Assembly (NCBI GenBank): GCA_007119305.1
Contig: SKPY01000179.1
Location: 1-6,600, forward strand
DNA: 6,600 nt
Reading direction: 5' to 3'
DNA from: Nitriliruptorales bacterium
GTDB taxonomy: Bacteria > Actinomycetota > Nitriliruptoria > Euzebyales > Egibacteraceae
A program made the position numbers and the translations under genes. Shown here piece by piece: positions 1-6,131 of the stretch. Below the pieces are notes generated by a model. The model was not told where the DNA came from. It made no database searches and saw only the letters and a list, made by a program, of their open reading frames with translations. Position 1 is the stretch's first letter. Every line of letters begins with the position of its first letter.

Positions 1-511
1 CGACCCAGTGGGCGAGGGTCGCGAGGTCGTGACGGCGGTCGCGCCGGGCGTGTGCGACGGCGTCGGAGACCTCCGGGTTCCACACGCGGGCGCGCGGGTC
101 ACGCAGCGCCGCGGCGGTCTCGGGACCGGGCGGCAGCCCGCGGCGGTCATCGCAGCCGACGAGCACCAGCTGCCGCGCACGCTCGGGAGCCCGCACCGCT
201 AGGTGGCTGGCGGTGATCCCCCCGTCCGCGACGCCGGCGACCGCGAACTCGCCCACGCCGAGGCGCTGCAGGTCCTCGAGCACGGCCCGCGCCGTCCAGC
301 TCCCCGGCTCGGCGTCGCCGGGCACCGCACGGTCCGCGGAGTCGCCATGCCCCGGGAGGTCGGGCACGTAGAGCCCACAGCCCGCCGCCTCCAGGCCGGC
401 GACCCAGCCGGTCTCCTGCCAGTCCGTCGGCCCGTCACGACCCCACGAGTGGATGAGCACGACGGCCGGGCCGCCCGGCACGCCGCCCCGGCGCCACGCG
501 AGCAGGCTCAC
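1..511 (-). CDS. alpha/beta-fold hydrolase, C-terminus cut by window edge; nucleophile Ser replaced by Ala
   Basis: I translated this frame by hand; 170 codons are visible and no stop occurs before the left edge. The start is GTG at 511-509, which overlaps the TGA of the upstream PLP-enzyme gene as GTGA; a G-rich GGGGAG stretch lies 3 nt upstream. Visible alpha/beta-hydrolase landmarks are the first core strand and oxyanion loop VVLIHSWG (residues 17-24, His-Ser where the family usually has His-Gly), the strand and turn YVPDLPGHGDS (48-58), and the nucleophile-elbow strand AVAGVADGG (90-98) followed by LAVRAPERARQLVLVG. In the family the elbow is G-x-S-x-G-G; here it reads G-V-A-D-G-G, so the serine is Ala95 (codon GCG at 229-227). 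The catalytic acid and histidine would lie beyond the window. It may be a non-hydrolytic or cofactor-independent member of the fold, or use another residue. The fold is well supported; substrate and activity are unknown. Coupling to the PLP enzyme suggests co-expression. Confidence 0.85.
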   Translation of the reverse strand, partial: MSLLAWRRGGVPGGPAVVLIHSWGRDGPTDWQETGWVAGLEAAGCGLYVPDLPGHGDSADRAVPGDAEPGSWTARAVLEDLQRLGVGEFAVAGVADGGITASHLAVRAPERARQLVLVGCDDRRGLPPGPETAAALRDPRARVWNPEVSDAVAHARRDRRHDLATLAHWV

Positions 512-1644
512 GGTCTCCCCCCGCCCCCGGGGACCGCCAACGCCCGGCCGAGGTCCGCCCACAGGTCCTCGACGTCCTCACAGCCGACGGACAGGCGGAT
601 GAGACCAGGCGGCAGGTGCGCCTCGCCGGGCTGGCGGCCGCGGCGCTCGAGCGTCGTCTCGACCCCACCCAGGCTCGTCGCGTGGACGATGAGGCGGACA
701 CGGGCGCAGACGGCGTCCGCAGCGGCGGCGCCCCCCGCGACCTCGAAGGCGACCATCGTGCCGAAGCCCCGCATCTGCACACGCGCCCGCTCATGGCCGG
801 GATGGTGGGGCAGGCCCGGGTAGCGGACGCGCGCCACGGCGGGGTGCTCGTGCAACCGCCGCACGAGCTCGACCGCGTTGGCCTGGGCGCGCTCGAGGCG
901 GACCGGCAGCGTGCGCAGCCCCCGGAGCGCGAGCCAGGCGTCGAACGGGCCCGGCACCGCGCCGTGCAGGACCCGGTGCCGCCCGAGCTCCCCGGCCAGG
1001 CGCCGGTCACGGGTGACGGTCGCGCCGAGGAGCAGGTCGGAGTGGCCGGAGATCAGCTTCGTGGCGCTGTGCACGACCACGTCGACGCCGGCATCGAGGG
1101 GGCGCTGCAGCAGCGGCGTCGCGAACGTGTTGTCCGCCGCGACGCGCAGGCCCCGCTCGTGGACGCCCCGTACGAGCGCGGGCAGGTCGGCGAGAGTCAG
1201 CAGCGGGTTCGTGGGGCTTTCGATCCACAGCAGATCGGCGCCCTCGCAGGCAGCCAGTGTCGCGTCGGTGTCGCCGATGTCGGTGAGCGCAAGGCGCAGC
1301 CGTCCCCGCCCGGCCAGGTCGCCGAGGAGCTCGCGCAGCCCCGCGTAGGCGTCGTCGGGAGCGACGACGCGTGCACCGACAGGCAGCGTTTCGAGCACGG
1401 CGGAGGCGCCTGCGAGCCCGGAGGCGAACGCGCACGCCTGCCCGCCTTCGAGCGCGCCGAGGGTCTCCTCGAACGCCTCCCACGTCGGGTTGCCCTCGCG
1501 GGCGTAGTCGATCCGCCCCCCGGCCCGGTACACGCTCGTGAGGAGAGGCGGGACGTTGAGGGGCTCGCCGGGGGCGCCCGTGCCCCGGCCCCCCGCCACC
1601 GCGATGGATGCGGGGGCCCAACCCGTGGCATCGGCTCCACTCAT
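508..1644 (-). CDS. Cys/Met-metabolism PLP-dependent enzyme (cystathionine gamma-synthase/lyase family)
   Basis: This 378-residue protein has the usual full length for the trans-sulfuration family of fold-type I PLP enzymes, which make or break C-gamma-S bonds (cystathionine gamma-synthase, gamma-lyase, methionine gamma-lyase, O-acyl-homoserine sulfhydrylase). Seen: YAREGNPTWEAFE (47-59; Tyr47 and Arg49 match the phosphate-binding Y-x-R supplied by the neighbouring subunit), SGLAG (75-79), Tyr100 in the position of the ring-stacking Tyr, ESPTNPLL (142-149), ADNTFATP (170-177; Asp171 pairs with the pyridine N), and HSATKLISGHSD (192-203) with Lys196 as the Schiff-base lysine. The C-terminal GLIRLSVGCEDVEDLWADL is typical. 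Oddities: Leu follows the lysine where Tyr is common, and the loop after TSLGGVETT is short and reads ERRGRQPGEAH rather than the longer HPASMTH-type loop. I recall that shape from actinobacterial gamma-lyase-like members. The start is ATG at 1644 and no strong ribosome site is visible. Family is certain; the exact reaction is not assignable. Confidence 0.93.
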   Translation of the reverse strand: MSGADATGWAPASIAVAGGRGTGAPGEPLNVPPLLTSVYRAGGRIDYAREGNPTWEAFEETLGALEGGQACAFASGLAGASAVLETLPVGARVVAPDDAYAGLRELLGDLAGRGRLRLALTDIGDTDATLAACEGADLLWIESPTNPLLTLADLPALVRGVHERGLRVAADNTFATPLLQRPLDAGVDVVVHSATKLISGHSDLLLGATVTRDRRLAGELGRHRVLHGAVPGPFDAWLALRGLRTLPVRLERAQANAVELVRRLHEHPAVARVRYPGLPHHPGHERARVQMRGFGTMVAFEVAGGAAAADAVCARVRLIVHATSLGGVETTLERRGRQPGEAHLPPGLIRLSVGCEDVEDLWADLGRALAVPGGGGRP

Positions 1645-1745
1645 CGCCCGGCATGCTACGCGCCACGGCCGCGCGAGAACGCGCTGCTGCCGCGGCGCGG
1701 CCAGTATGCTGGAGCCGTCCCCGGCCCCCGACCTCCCCCCGCGCC
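1645..1745. promoter_or_regulatory. divergent intergenic region, likely promoters for both flanking genes
   Basis: This is the only spacer between the leftward PLP-enzyme gene (start 1644) and the rightward glycosyltransferase gene (start 1746), so both transcription units should begin here. On the + strand TATGCT at 1705-1710 fits a TANNNT -10 element and would give a leader of about 30 nt; no convincing -35 lies 16-18 bp upstream. On the - strand TAGCAT (1658-1653) also fits TANNNT and is 8 nt from the ATG, which would imply a leaderless or nearly leaderless mRNA, a common arrangement in actinobacteria. Both boxes are short and could be chance matches. Confidence 0.3.
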
Positions 1746-2645
1746 GTGTCCCAACCTGCCTACCAGGATGAAGACCTCGACGTCACCGTCGTGCTGCCCG
1801 CGTACAACGAGGTCGGGCACATCCGCGATGAGGTCGACCGCATCAGCGCGGCGCTGAAGAACTCCGCGTACGCGTTCGAGATCCTCGTCGTCGACGACGG
1901 CTCGGACGACGGCACCGGCGACGCGGTGGACGGGCTGCCGTTCGTGCGCGTCCTGCGCTTCCGCGTCAACCGGGGCTCCGGCACCGCGCGGCGCATCGGC
2001 ACGATGCAGGCGCGGGGGCGGTACGTGGTCTGGACCGACGCGGACATGACCTATCCCAACGAGCGGATCCCCGAGCTCATCGACCACCTCGAGACGAGCG
2101 ATGCCGAGCAGGTCGTCGGGGCGCGCACCAGCGAGGAAGGCACGCTGAAGCCCCTGCGGGTCCCCGCGAAGTGGGCGATCCGCCGCCTCGCCGAGTACCT
2201 GACCGACTCCAAGATCCCCGACCTGAACTCGGGCCTGCGGGCGTTCCGCAAGGAGACGTCCCGGCCCTACCTCGGCCTGCTGCCGCCCGGCTTCTCGTGC
2301 GTGACCACGCTCACGCTGTCGTTCCTCGCCAACGGCCACATCGTCGACTACATCCCGATCCGCTACGCCGAGCGCGCGGGGCGCAGCCACTTCCACCCGA
2401 TCAAGGACGCCTACCGCTACATGCTCCAGGTGCTGCGGATGGTGACGTTCTTCGAGCCGCTGCGGGTGTTCGGGCCGATCGCGCTGACCCTGCTCCTCGT
2501 CGGGTCCGGCAAGTTCGTCTACGACCAGTTCCAGGAGCCCTTCCGCATCGCCGCGAACACCCTGCTGATGCTCCTCGGCGGGCTGATCGTGTTCAGCCTC
2601 GGGCTCCTCGCCGACCTCATCGTCCGCACCAGCCGGCAGGGGTGA
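1746..2645 (+). CDS. GT2-family membrane-anchored glycosyltransferase (polyprenyl/dolichyl-phosphate sugar synthase type)
   Basis: From GTG 1746 the protein is 299 residues. The GT-A fold is clear: VVLPAYNE (15-22), the nucleotide-binding strand VVDDGSDDGT (48-57), the N-R-G-S-G-T-A-R segment (75-82), TDAD (97-100; Asp98 and Asp100 form the metal-binding DxD), the acceptor-side motif DLNSGLRAFRKE (159-170), and R-Y-x-x-R-x-G-R-S-H-F (206-216). Two hydrophobic segments follow at about 241-259 and 270-292, so the catalytic domain should face the cytoplasm with a C-terminal membrane anchor, as in GtrB/DPM-like enzymes that move a sugar from a nucleotide donor to a polyprenyl phosphate. Sugar and lipid cannot be read from sequence. 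The same frame is open back to ATG 1608, but that adds 46 low-complexity residues and overlaps the divergent gene, so the GTG just before the first strand is preferred; it lacks a clear Shine-Dalgarno. It is followed at once by a methyltransferase gene, so the two probably form an operon. Confidence 0.9.
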   Translation: MSQPAYQDEDLDVTVVLPAYNEVGHIRDEVDRISAALKNSAYAFEILVVDDGSDDGTGDAVDGLPFVRVLRFRVNRGSGTARRIGTMQARGRYVVWTDADMTYPNERIPELIDHLETSDAEQVVGARTSEEGTLKPLRVPAKWAIRRLAEYLTDSKIPDLNSGLRAFRKETSRPYLGLLPPGFSCVTTLTLSFLANGHIVDYIPIRYAERAGRSHFHPIKDAYRYMLQVLRMVTFFEPLRVFGPIALTLLLVGSGKFVYDQFQEPFRIAANTLLMLLGGLIVFSLGLLADLIVRTSRQG

Positions 2646-2650
2646 CGCAC

Positions 2651-3298
2651 GTGTCCAGGATCTCACCCGCGCCCGGCGCGCCAGCACCGGAGACGCCCGA
2701 CGTCGTCATCGGCAACCACCTGCACAAGTACACCGCGAAGAACCCGGCGATCCGGTGGCTCACCACCCGCTTCCTCAGCCAGCTCGACGCGGTGCTCGAC
2801 CAGGTGCAGGCGGAGACGGCCACCGGCCGGGTGCTCGAGGCCGGGTGCGGCGAGGGCGACATCGCCGACCGGCTGCATGCGCGCTGGGGCGACGTGACCG
2901 GGCTGGACCTGCCGGACGCCGGGCTGCGGGCGGAGTGGGCGCGGCGCGCCGGACCGCAGTTCTGTCACGGCGACGCCGAGCGGCTGCCCTTCGCCGACGC
3001 CGAGTTCGACGTCGTGCTCGCCGTCGAGGTGCTCGAGCATCTGCGCGACCCGGACGCGGGCCTGCGTGAGCTAGCCCGGGTGGCCCGCCGGCACCTCGTG
3101 CTCAGCGTCCCGCGCGAACCGGTCTTCCGGCTCGGCAACCTCGCCGCAGGCCGCCACGTGCGCGACCTCGGCAACACGCCGGGCCACCTCAACCACTGGA
3201 GCACGGTGAGCTTCGTGCGGTTCGTCTCGCAGGTCGCGGGGGTCCGCGAGGTCCGCAAGCCGTTGCCCTGGACGATCGTGTGGGCGCGGCTCATCTGA
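2651..3298 (+). CDS. class I SAM-dependent methyltransferase (Methyltransf_11 type)
   Basis: A 215-residue soluble protein with a Rossmann methyltransferase core. Motif I is RVLEAGCGEGD (60-70); Asp86 in VTGLDLPD ends strand beta-2 and should contact the SAM ribose; GDAERLPF (107-114) is the adenine-side motif; FDVVLAVEVLEHL (119-131) is motif IV/post-motif. The tail LGNTPGHLNHWS fits the region after strand 5 in small-molecule and lipid-type class I enzymes; it does not identify the acceptor. The start is ambiguous: GTG 2642 overlaps the previous stop as GTGA, while GTG 2651 has AGGGG (2638-2642) 8 nt upstream, a better ribosome-site spacing, so I chose 2651. Either way translation is closely coupled to the glycosyltransferase, suggesting the two act on the same glycan or glycolipid, for example sugar O-methylation; that link is inference. 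The gene ends facing the PBP gene. Confidence 0.88.
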   Translation: MSRISPAPGAPAPETPDVVIGNHLHKYTAKNPAIRWLTTRFLSQLDAVLDQVQAETATGRVLEAGCGEGDIADRLHARWGDVTGLDLPDAGLRAEWARRAGPQFCHGDAERLPFADAEFDVVLAVEVLEHLRDPDAGLRELARVARRHLVLSVPREPVFRLGNLAAGRHVRDLGNTPGHLNHWSTVSFVRFVSQVAGVREVRKPLPWTIVWARLI

Positions 3299-3316
3299 CG
3301 CTGGCGGACCCCGCAC

Positions 3317-3343
3317 GAGCCCGGCGTCGCACCGTCGGGGCTC
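3317..3343. terminator. compact hairpin at the convergent junction, possible bidirectional terminator
   Basis: GAGCCC (3317-3322) pairs perfectly with GGGCTC (3338-3343), and the inner bases GGCG/CGTC can extend the stem to about 10 bp with one G-T pair, one bulged G and a 6-nt loop. It sits 18 nt after the methyltransferase stop and overlaps the TGA of the PBP gene (3344-3342), so it could end transcription from both sides. There is no T-tract on either strand, which is common for high-GC actinobacteria but weakens the call. Confidence 0.4.
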
Positions 3344-6041
3344 ACGCGTCGTGGTCGGCGCCCGCGGTGGCGGTCTCCGGGTTCGTGTCGACGGCCTCGT
3401 CGTCCTCTGAGCTCGTGTCGCCGGCCCCGTCGTCCTCTGAGCTCGTGTCGCCGCCCTCCTCGTCCGGGCCGATCGACACGTCGATGCCCACCGGGCTGCC
3501 GTCGGGCACGCGCTCGCCCGGCGCGGGCGACTGACCCACCACCGAGCCCTCAGGCGCGTCGTGGTGCACCTCGTGCACGACCGGCTCGAAGCCCGCGGAC
3601 GCGAGGCGCTGCTCGGCCTCCGCGCGGTCGAGCCCGCCCACGTCGGGCACCTCGACCCCCGCAGGCTCGCCGGTCGACACGTCGATGCCGACCGGGCTGT
3701 CGTCGGGCACGCGCTCGCCCGGCGCGGGCGACTGACCCACCACCGAGCCCTCAGGCGCGTCGTGGTCCACCTCGTGCACGACCGGCTCGAGGCCGGCGGA
3801 CACGAGGCGCTGCTCGGCCTCGGCCCGGTCGAGCCCGCCCACGTCGGGGATCTCGGTCCCCGGGGGGACGCCGGTCGACACGCCGATCACGACGTCGCTG
3901 CCCGCCGCAGCGCTGCCCGGGCCCGGGTCCTGCCAGACCACCTGGCCCTCGGGCGCCTCCGACGCGACCGCGCGGACGACCGCCACGAAGCCCTCGTCGC
4001 TGAGCAGCTCCTCGGCCTCGTCCTGCTGGAGGCCGCGCACGTCGGACAGGTCGGTCTGCTCACCCTCGGCCAGATCGGAGAAGTCGACGTCGGCGTCGGG
4101 GAAGGGGCGGGGCTCACGGCCGTCGAGCGCGGCGGCCATGAACGCGCGCCAGATCTGCGTCGGCACGCTGCCGCCGGTCATGTTCGGCATCGCGACCTGG
4201 CCTTCGGCGTGGCCCACCCACACCGCCGCGGCCAGGGGCGGGGTGATGCCGGCGAACCAGGCGTCGTAGAAGTTCTGGCTCGTGCCGGTCTTGCCGGCGA
4301 CGTCCCAGCCGCCGGGCAGCTGGGCGGCGGTCCCGGTCCCCCGCGAGACGACGTCGCGCATGATGTCGACGAGCGCGGCGTTCACCTGGGGGTCGACGAC
4401 CTGCTCAGGTTCGGCCTGGCGCGTGTAGACGTCGTTGCCGGCGCGGTCGCTGACGCGCTCGATGAGGTGGGGGTCGACCCGCTGGCCGGCGTTGGCGAAC
4501 GTGCCGTAGGCCGCCGCCATCTCCAGCGGGGTCGCGCCGCTGCCGACGCCGCCGAGCGCGATGGCCGGGCCGTCGTGCTCGCCGAACGCGCGGTCGGCGT
4601 CCACCCCGAGGCGCTCGGTGAACTGCATGACCCGCTCGACCCCGACGTCCATGATGAGGTCGGCGAACGCGGTGTTGACGCTGCGCACGAGCGCCTCCCG
4701 CAGATCGATGCGCCCGTGGTTGGAGCCGCCGAAGTTGCGGACCCCGTCGTCGGCCTCGGTCCACCCGGGGACGTCGAAGGTGGCCCCCGAGTCGCCCTCG
4801 AGCCGCTGGCGCAGCGGCACGCCGTCCTCGAGCGCGGCGGCGAGCACGAACGGCTTGAACGCGCTGCCCGGCTGGCGCCGGCCCTGGGTGGCCAGGTCGA
4901 ACTGCTCCTCTGCGAAGTCGGCCCCGCCGTACAGCGCGAGCACCTCTCCCGACGACGGGTGCACCGCGGCGAGCGCGGCGGTCGGCCCGTCGAGCTCCGC
5001 GGCGTGCGCCTCGACGACGTTGGAGGCGAGCGCCTGCAGCTCGGGGTCAAGCGTCGTGTGGATGCGGACCCCGCCGCTGAACAGCCGGTCGATGCGCTCC
5101 TGGCGGGTCTCGCCGAAGGTCGGGTCGTCGAGGAACGCCCGCTTGACCGCCTCGACGACGTAGGGCTCGCGCACCTCGGGCTGCAGCGGCGGGGCGAGGT
5201 CGATGTCGGTCTCCTGCGCCGCGGCCGCCTCGTCGGCGTCGAGCCAGCCCTCCTCGACCATGCCGGCGAGCACCCAGTCCCGGCGGTCGCGGACCCGCTC
5301 CTCGTTGCGCCGCGGGTCGAGCGCGGACGGCGAGCGGATGACGGCGGCGAGCCGCGCCGCCTCCGCCGGCTCGAGCTCGCCAGGCCCGGCGCGGAAGTAC
5401 TCCCAGGCGGCGGTCGCGATGCCGTAGGCCCCGTTGCCGAAGTACACCTGGTTGAGGTAGCGCTCGATGAGCGCGTCCTTGCCGAACTCGCGCTCGAGCG
5501 CGATCGCGTGCGCGAGCTCGTCGACCTTGCGCTGCATCGTACGGTCGGCGCCGACGAAGTTCTGCTTCGCGAGCTGCTGGGTGATCGTCGAACCGCCCTG
5601 CTCGACGCCGCGCGCCTGCAGGTTCGCGATGAGCGCCCGCCCGATCGCGGCCGGGTCGTACCCCTCGTGGTCGTAGAAGCGCCGGTCCTCGGCGGCGAGC
5701 ACCGCGTGCACCGCGTGGTCGGGCACCTCGTCGAGCGTCACCTGCCGGCGATGGTGCTCGTCGTGCAGGACCGCAAGGATGCTGCCGTCGCGGGCGTAGA
5801 CGATGCTGCGCTCCTCGAGGCTGCCGAGCTCGACCTCGTCGGGGACGTCGAGGCCGAACGGCAACGCCTCAGCCGTGCGCAGGAAGAACCCCGCGCCGCC
5901 CGCGGCCACGGACAGCAGCGCGATGATGAGCACGAAGCCGAGCGCGAACGTCAGGCTGGCTCGTACGGCCAGGGCAACAGTGCGGCGTGCCGCGGGCGGC
6001 ACGCCGATGCTGTTCGGGGCGGTGGCGTCTGCGATGGTCAC
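3342..6041 (-). CDS. bifunctional class A penicillin-binding protein (GT51 + transpeptidase) with three PASTA domains
   Basis: An 899-residue PonA/PBP1-type enzyme that polymerises lipid II and cross-links peptidoglycan outside the membrane. A short basic cytoplasmic tail and one membrane anchor (about 22-54) come first. GT51 motifs: EDRRFYDHEG (118-127, catalytic Glu118), GGSTITQQLAKQ (149-160), RKVDELAHA (171-179), ERYLNQVYFGNGAYGI (193-208) and RSPSALDP (236-243). Transpeptidase motifs: S-A-F-K with nucleophile Ser393 and Lys396, S-V-N (454-456), K-T-G-T (584-587). All catalytic residues are present. PASTA domains lie at about 664-723, 731-791 and 798-858; such domains bind muropeptide or beta-lactam-like ligands in some proteins. 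A tail of about 40 acidic, Ser-rich residues ends the protein. Start is GTG 6041; two in-frame TAG codons stand just upstream (6050-6045), ruling out a longer form. A TAGGA-like ribosome site is unusually close to the GTG. It could be one of several PBP1 paralogues in the genome. Confidence 0.97.
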   Translation of the reverse strand: MTIADATAPNSIGVPPAARRTVALAVRASLTFALGFVLIIALLSVAAGGAGFFLRTAEALPFGLDVPDEVELGSLEERSIVYARDGSILAVLHDEHHRRQVTLDEVPDHAVHAVLAAEDRRFYDHEGYDPAAIGRALIANLQARGVEQGGSTITQQLAKQNFVGADRTMQRKVDELAHAIALEREFGKDALIERYLNQVYFGNGAYGIATAAWEYFRAGPGELEPAEAARLAAVIRSPSALDPRRNEERVRDRRDWVLAGMVEEGWLDADEAAAAQETDIDLAPPLQPEVREPYVVEAVKRAFLDDPTFGETRQERIDRLFSGGVRIHTTLDPELQALASNVVEAHAAELDGPTAALAAVHPSSGEVLALYGGADFAEEQFDLATQGRRQPGSAFKPFVLAAALEDGVPLRQRLEGDSGATFDVPGWTEADDGVRNFGGSNHGRIDLREALVRSVNTAFADLIMDVGVERVMQFTERLGVDADRAFGEHDGPAIALGGVGSGATPLEMAAAYGTFANAGQRVDPHLIERVSDRAGNDVYTRQAEPEQVVDPQVNAALVDIMRDVVSRGTGTAAQLPGGWDVAGKTGTSQNFYDAWFAGITPPLAAAVWVGHAEGQVAMPNMTGGSVPTQIWRAFMAAALDGREPRPFPDADVDFSDLAEGEQTDLSDVRGLQQDEAEELLSDEGFVAVVRAVASEAPEGQVVWQDPGPGSAAAGSDVVIGVSTGVPPGTEIPDVGGLDRAEAEQRLVSAGLEPVVHEVDHDAPEGSVVGQSPAPGERVPDDSPVGIDVSTGEPAGVEVPDVGGLDRAEAEQRLASAGFEPVVHEVHHDAPEGSVVGQSPAPGERVPDGSPVGIDVSIGPDEEGGDTSSEDDGAGDTSSEDDEAVDTNPETATAGADHDA
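3396..3455 (-). repeat. 30-bp tandem repeat (two copies) coding the acidic C-tail of the PBP
   Basis: The 20-mer at 3401-3420 recurs exactly at 3431-3450, a 30-bp period. It encodes two 10-residue units, GGDTSSEDDG and AGDTSSEDDE (residues 863-882), followed by a degenerate third unit starting AVDT. The reading frame is kept, so copy number can change without a frameshift. The unit is acidic and Ser/Thr-rich and probably disordered. Confidence 0.85.
3471..3851 (-). repeat. 201-bp tandem duplication of a PASTA-domain unit
   Basis: The segments 3471-3650 and 3672-3851 are direct repeats with a period of 201 bp (67 codons). By hand alignment they differ at about 11 of 180 positions (about 94% identical) and, as protein, at 6 of 61 residues (PASTA3 residues 798-858 against PASTA2 residues 731-791). 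The first PASTA domain (about 664-723) is clearly more diverged. This indicates a recent in-frame duplication or ongoing gene conversion of the last two domains. Confidence 0.92.
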
Positions 6042-6063
6042 GTCCTACTACCGTTGCCTGACG

Positions 6064-6082
6064 GTCTGTCACCTAAACAGAC
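6064..6082. promoter_or_regulatory. 19-bp inverted repeat upstream of the PBP gene, operator-like
   Basis: GTCTGT (6064-6069) and ACAGAC (6077-6082) are perfect inverted arms around a 7-nt centre, CACCTAA on the + strand. It lies 23 bp before the PBP start codon, in the place expected for a promoter-proximal operator. Length and symmetry suit a dimeric regulator site, but a small RNA hairpin in the leader is equally possible. No convincing -35/-10 pair with usable spacing to the start could be placed around it. Confidence 0.35.
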
Positions 6083-6116
6083 GCAAGACCCCCCGCGCGG
6101 GTTCCATATGTCTTGC
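6083..6116 (-). terminator. inverted repeat downstream of the right-hand gene, possible terminator
   Basis: GCAAGAC (6083-6089) and GTCTTGC (6110-6116) are perfect 7-bp inverted arms; the loop holds a second palindrome, CCCGCGCGGG (6092-6101). Read on the - strand the structure begins 15 nt after the TAG stop of the membrane-protein gene (6134-6132) and is followed by GTCTGTTT, a weak T-rich tail. It is therefore placed like an intrinsic terminator insulating the PBP gene. It directly abuts the 19-bp dyad. Confidence 0.4.
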
Positions 6117-6131
6117 CCAGCGTGCAGACCG

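Noticed and set aside
1608..1745. Longer glycosyltransferase start at ATG 1608 or ATG 1653
   Set aside because: The extra residues are Arg/Ala/Pro-rich with no fold, and the extension would overlap the divergent gene or its promoter; GTG 1746 sits just before the first GT-A strand.
616..1857. A 413-codon open frame on the + strand opposite the PLP enzyme
   Set aside because: Low-complexity composition, no motif, crosses the divergent intergenic region; antisense shadow of a clearly functional gene.
1656..2687. A 343-codon open frame on the - strand opposite the glycosyltransferase
   Set aside because: Composition dominated by Arg, Glu, Val and Asp repeats typical of a reverse-strand shadow; the + strand GT2 motifs are unambiguous.
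6042..6072. A GTGACA / TAGTAG promoter-like pair with 16-bp spacing on the - strand before the PBP
   Set aside because: The putative -10 ends only 3 nt before the GTG codon, which would place the transcription start inside the coding sequence.
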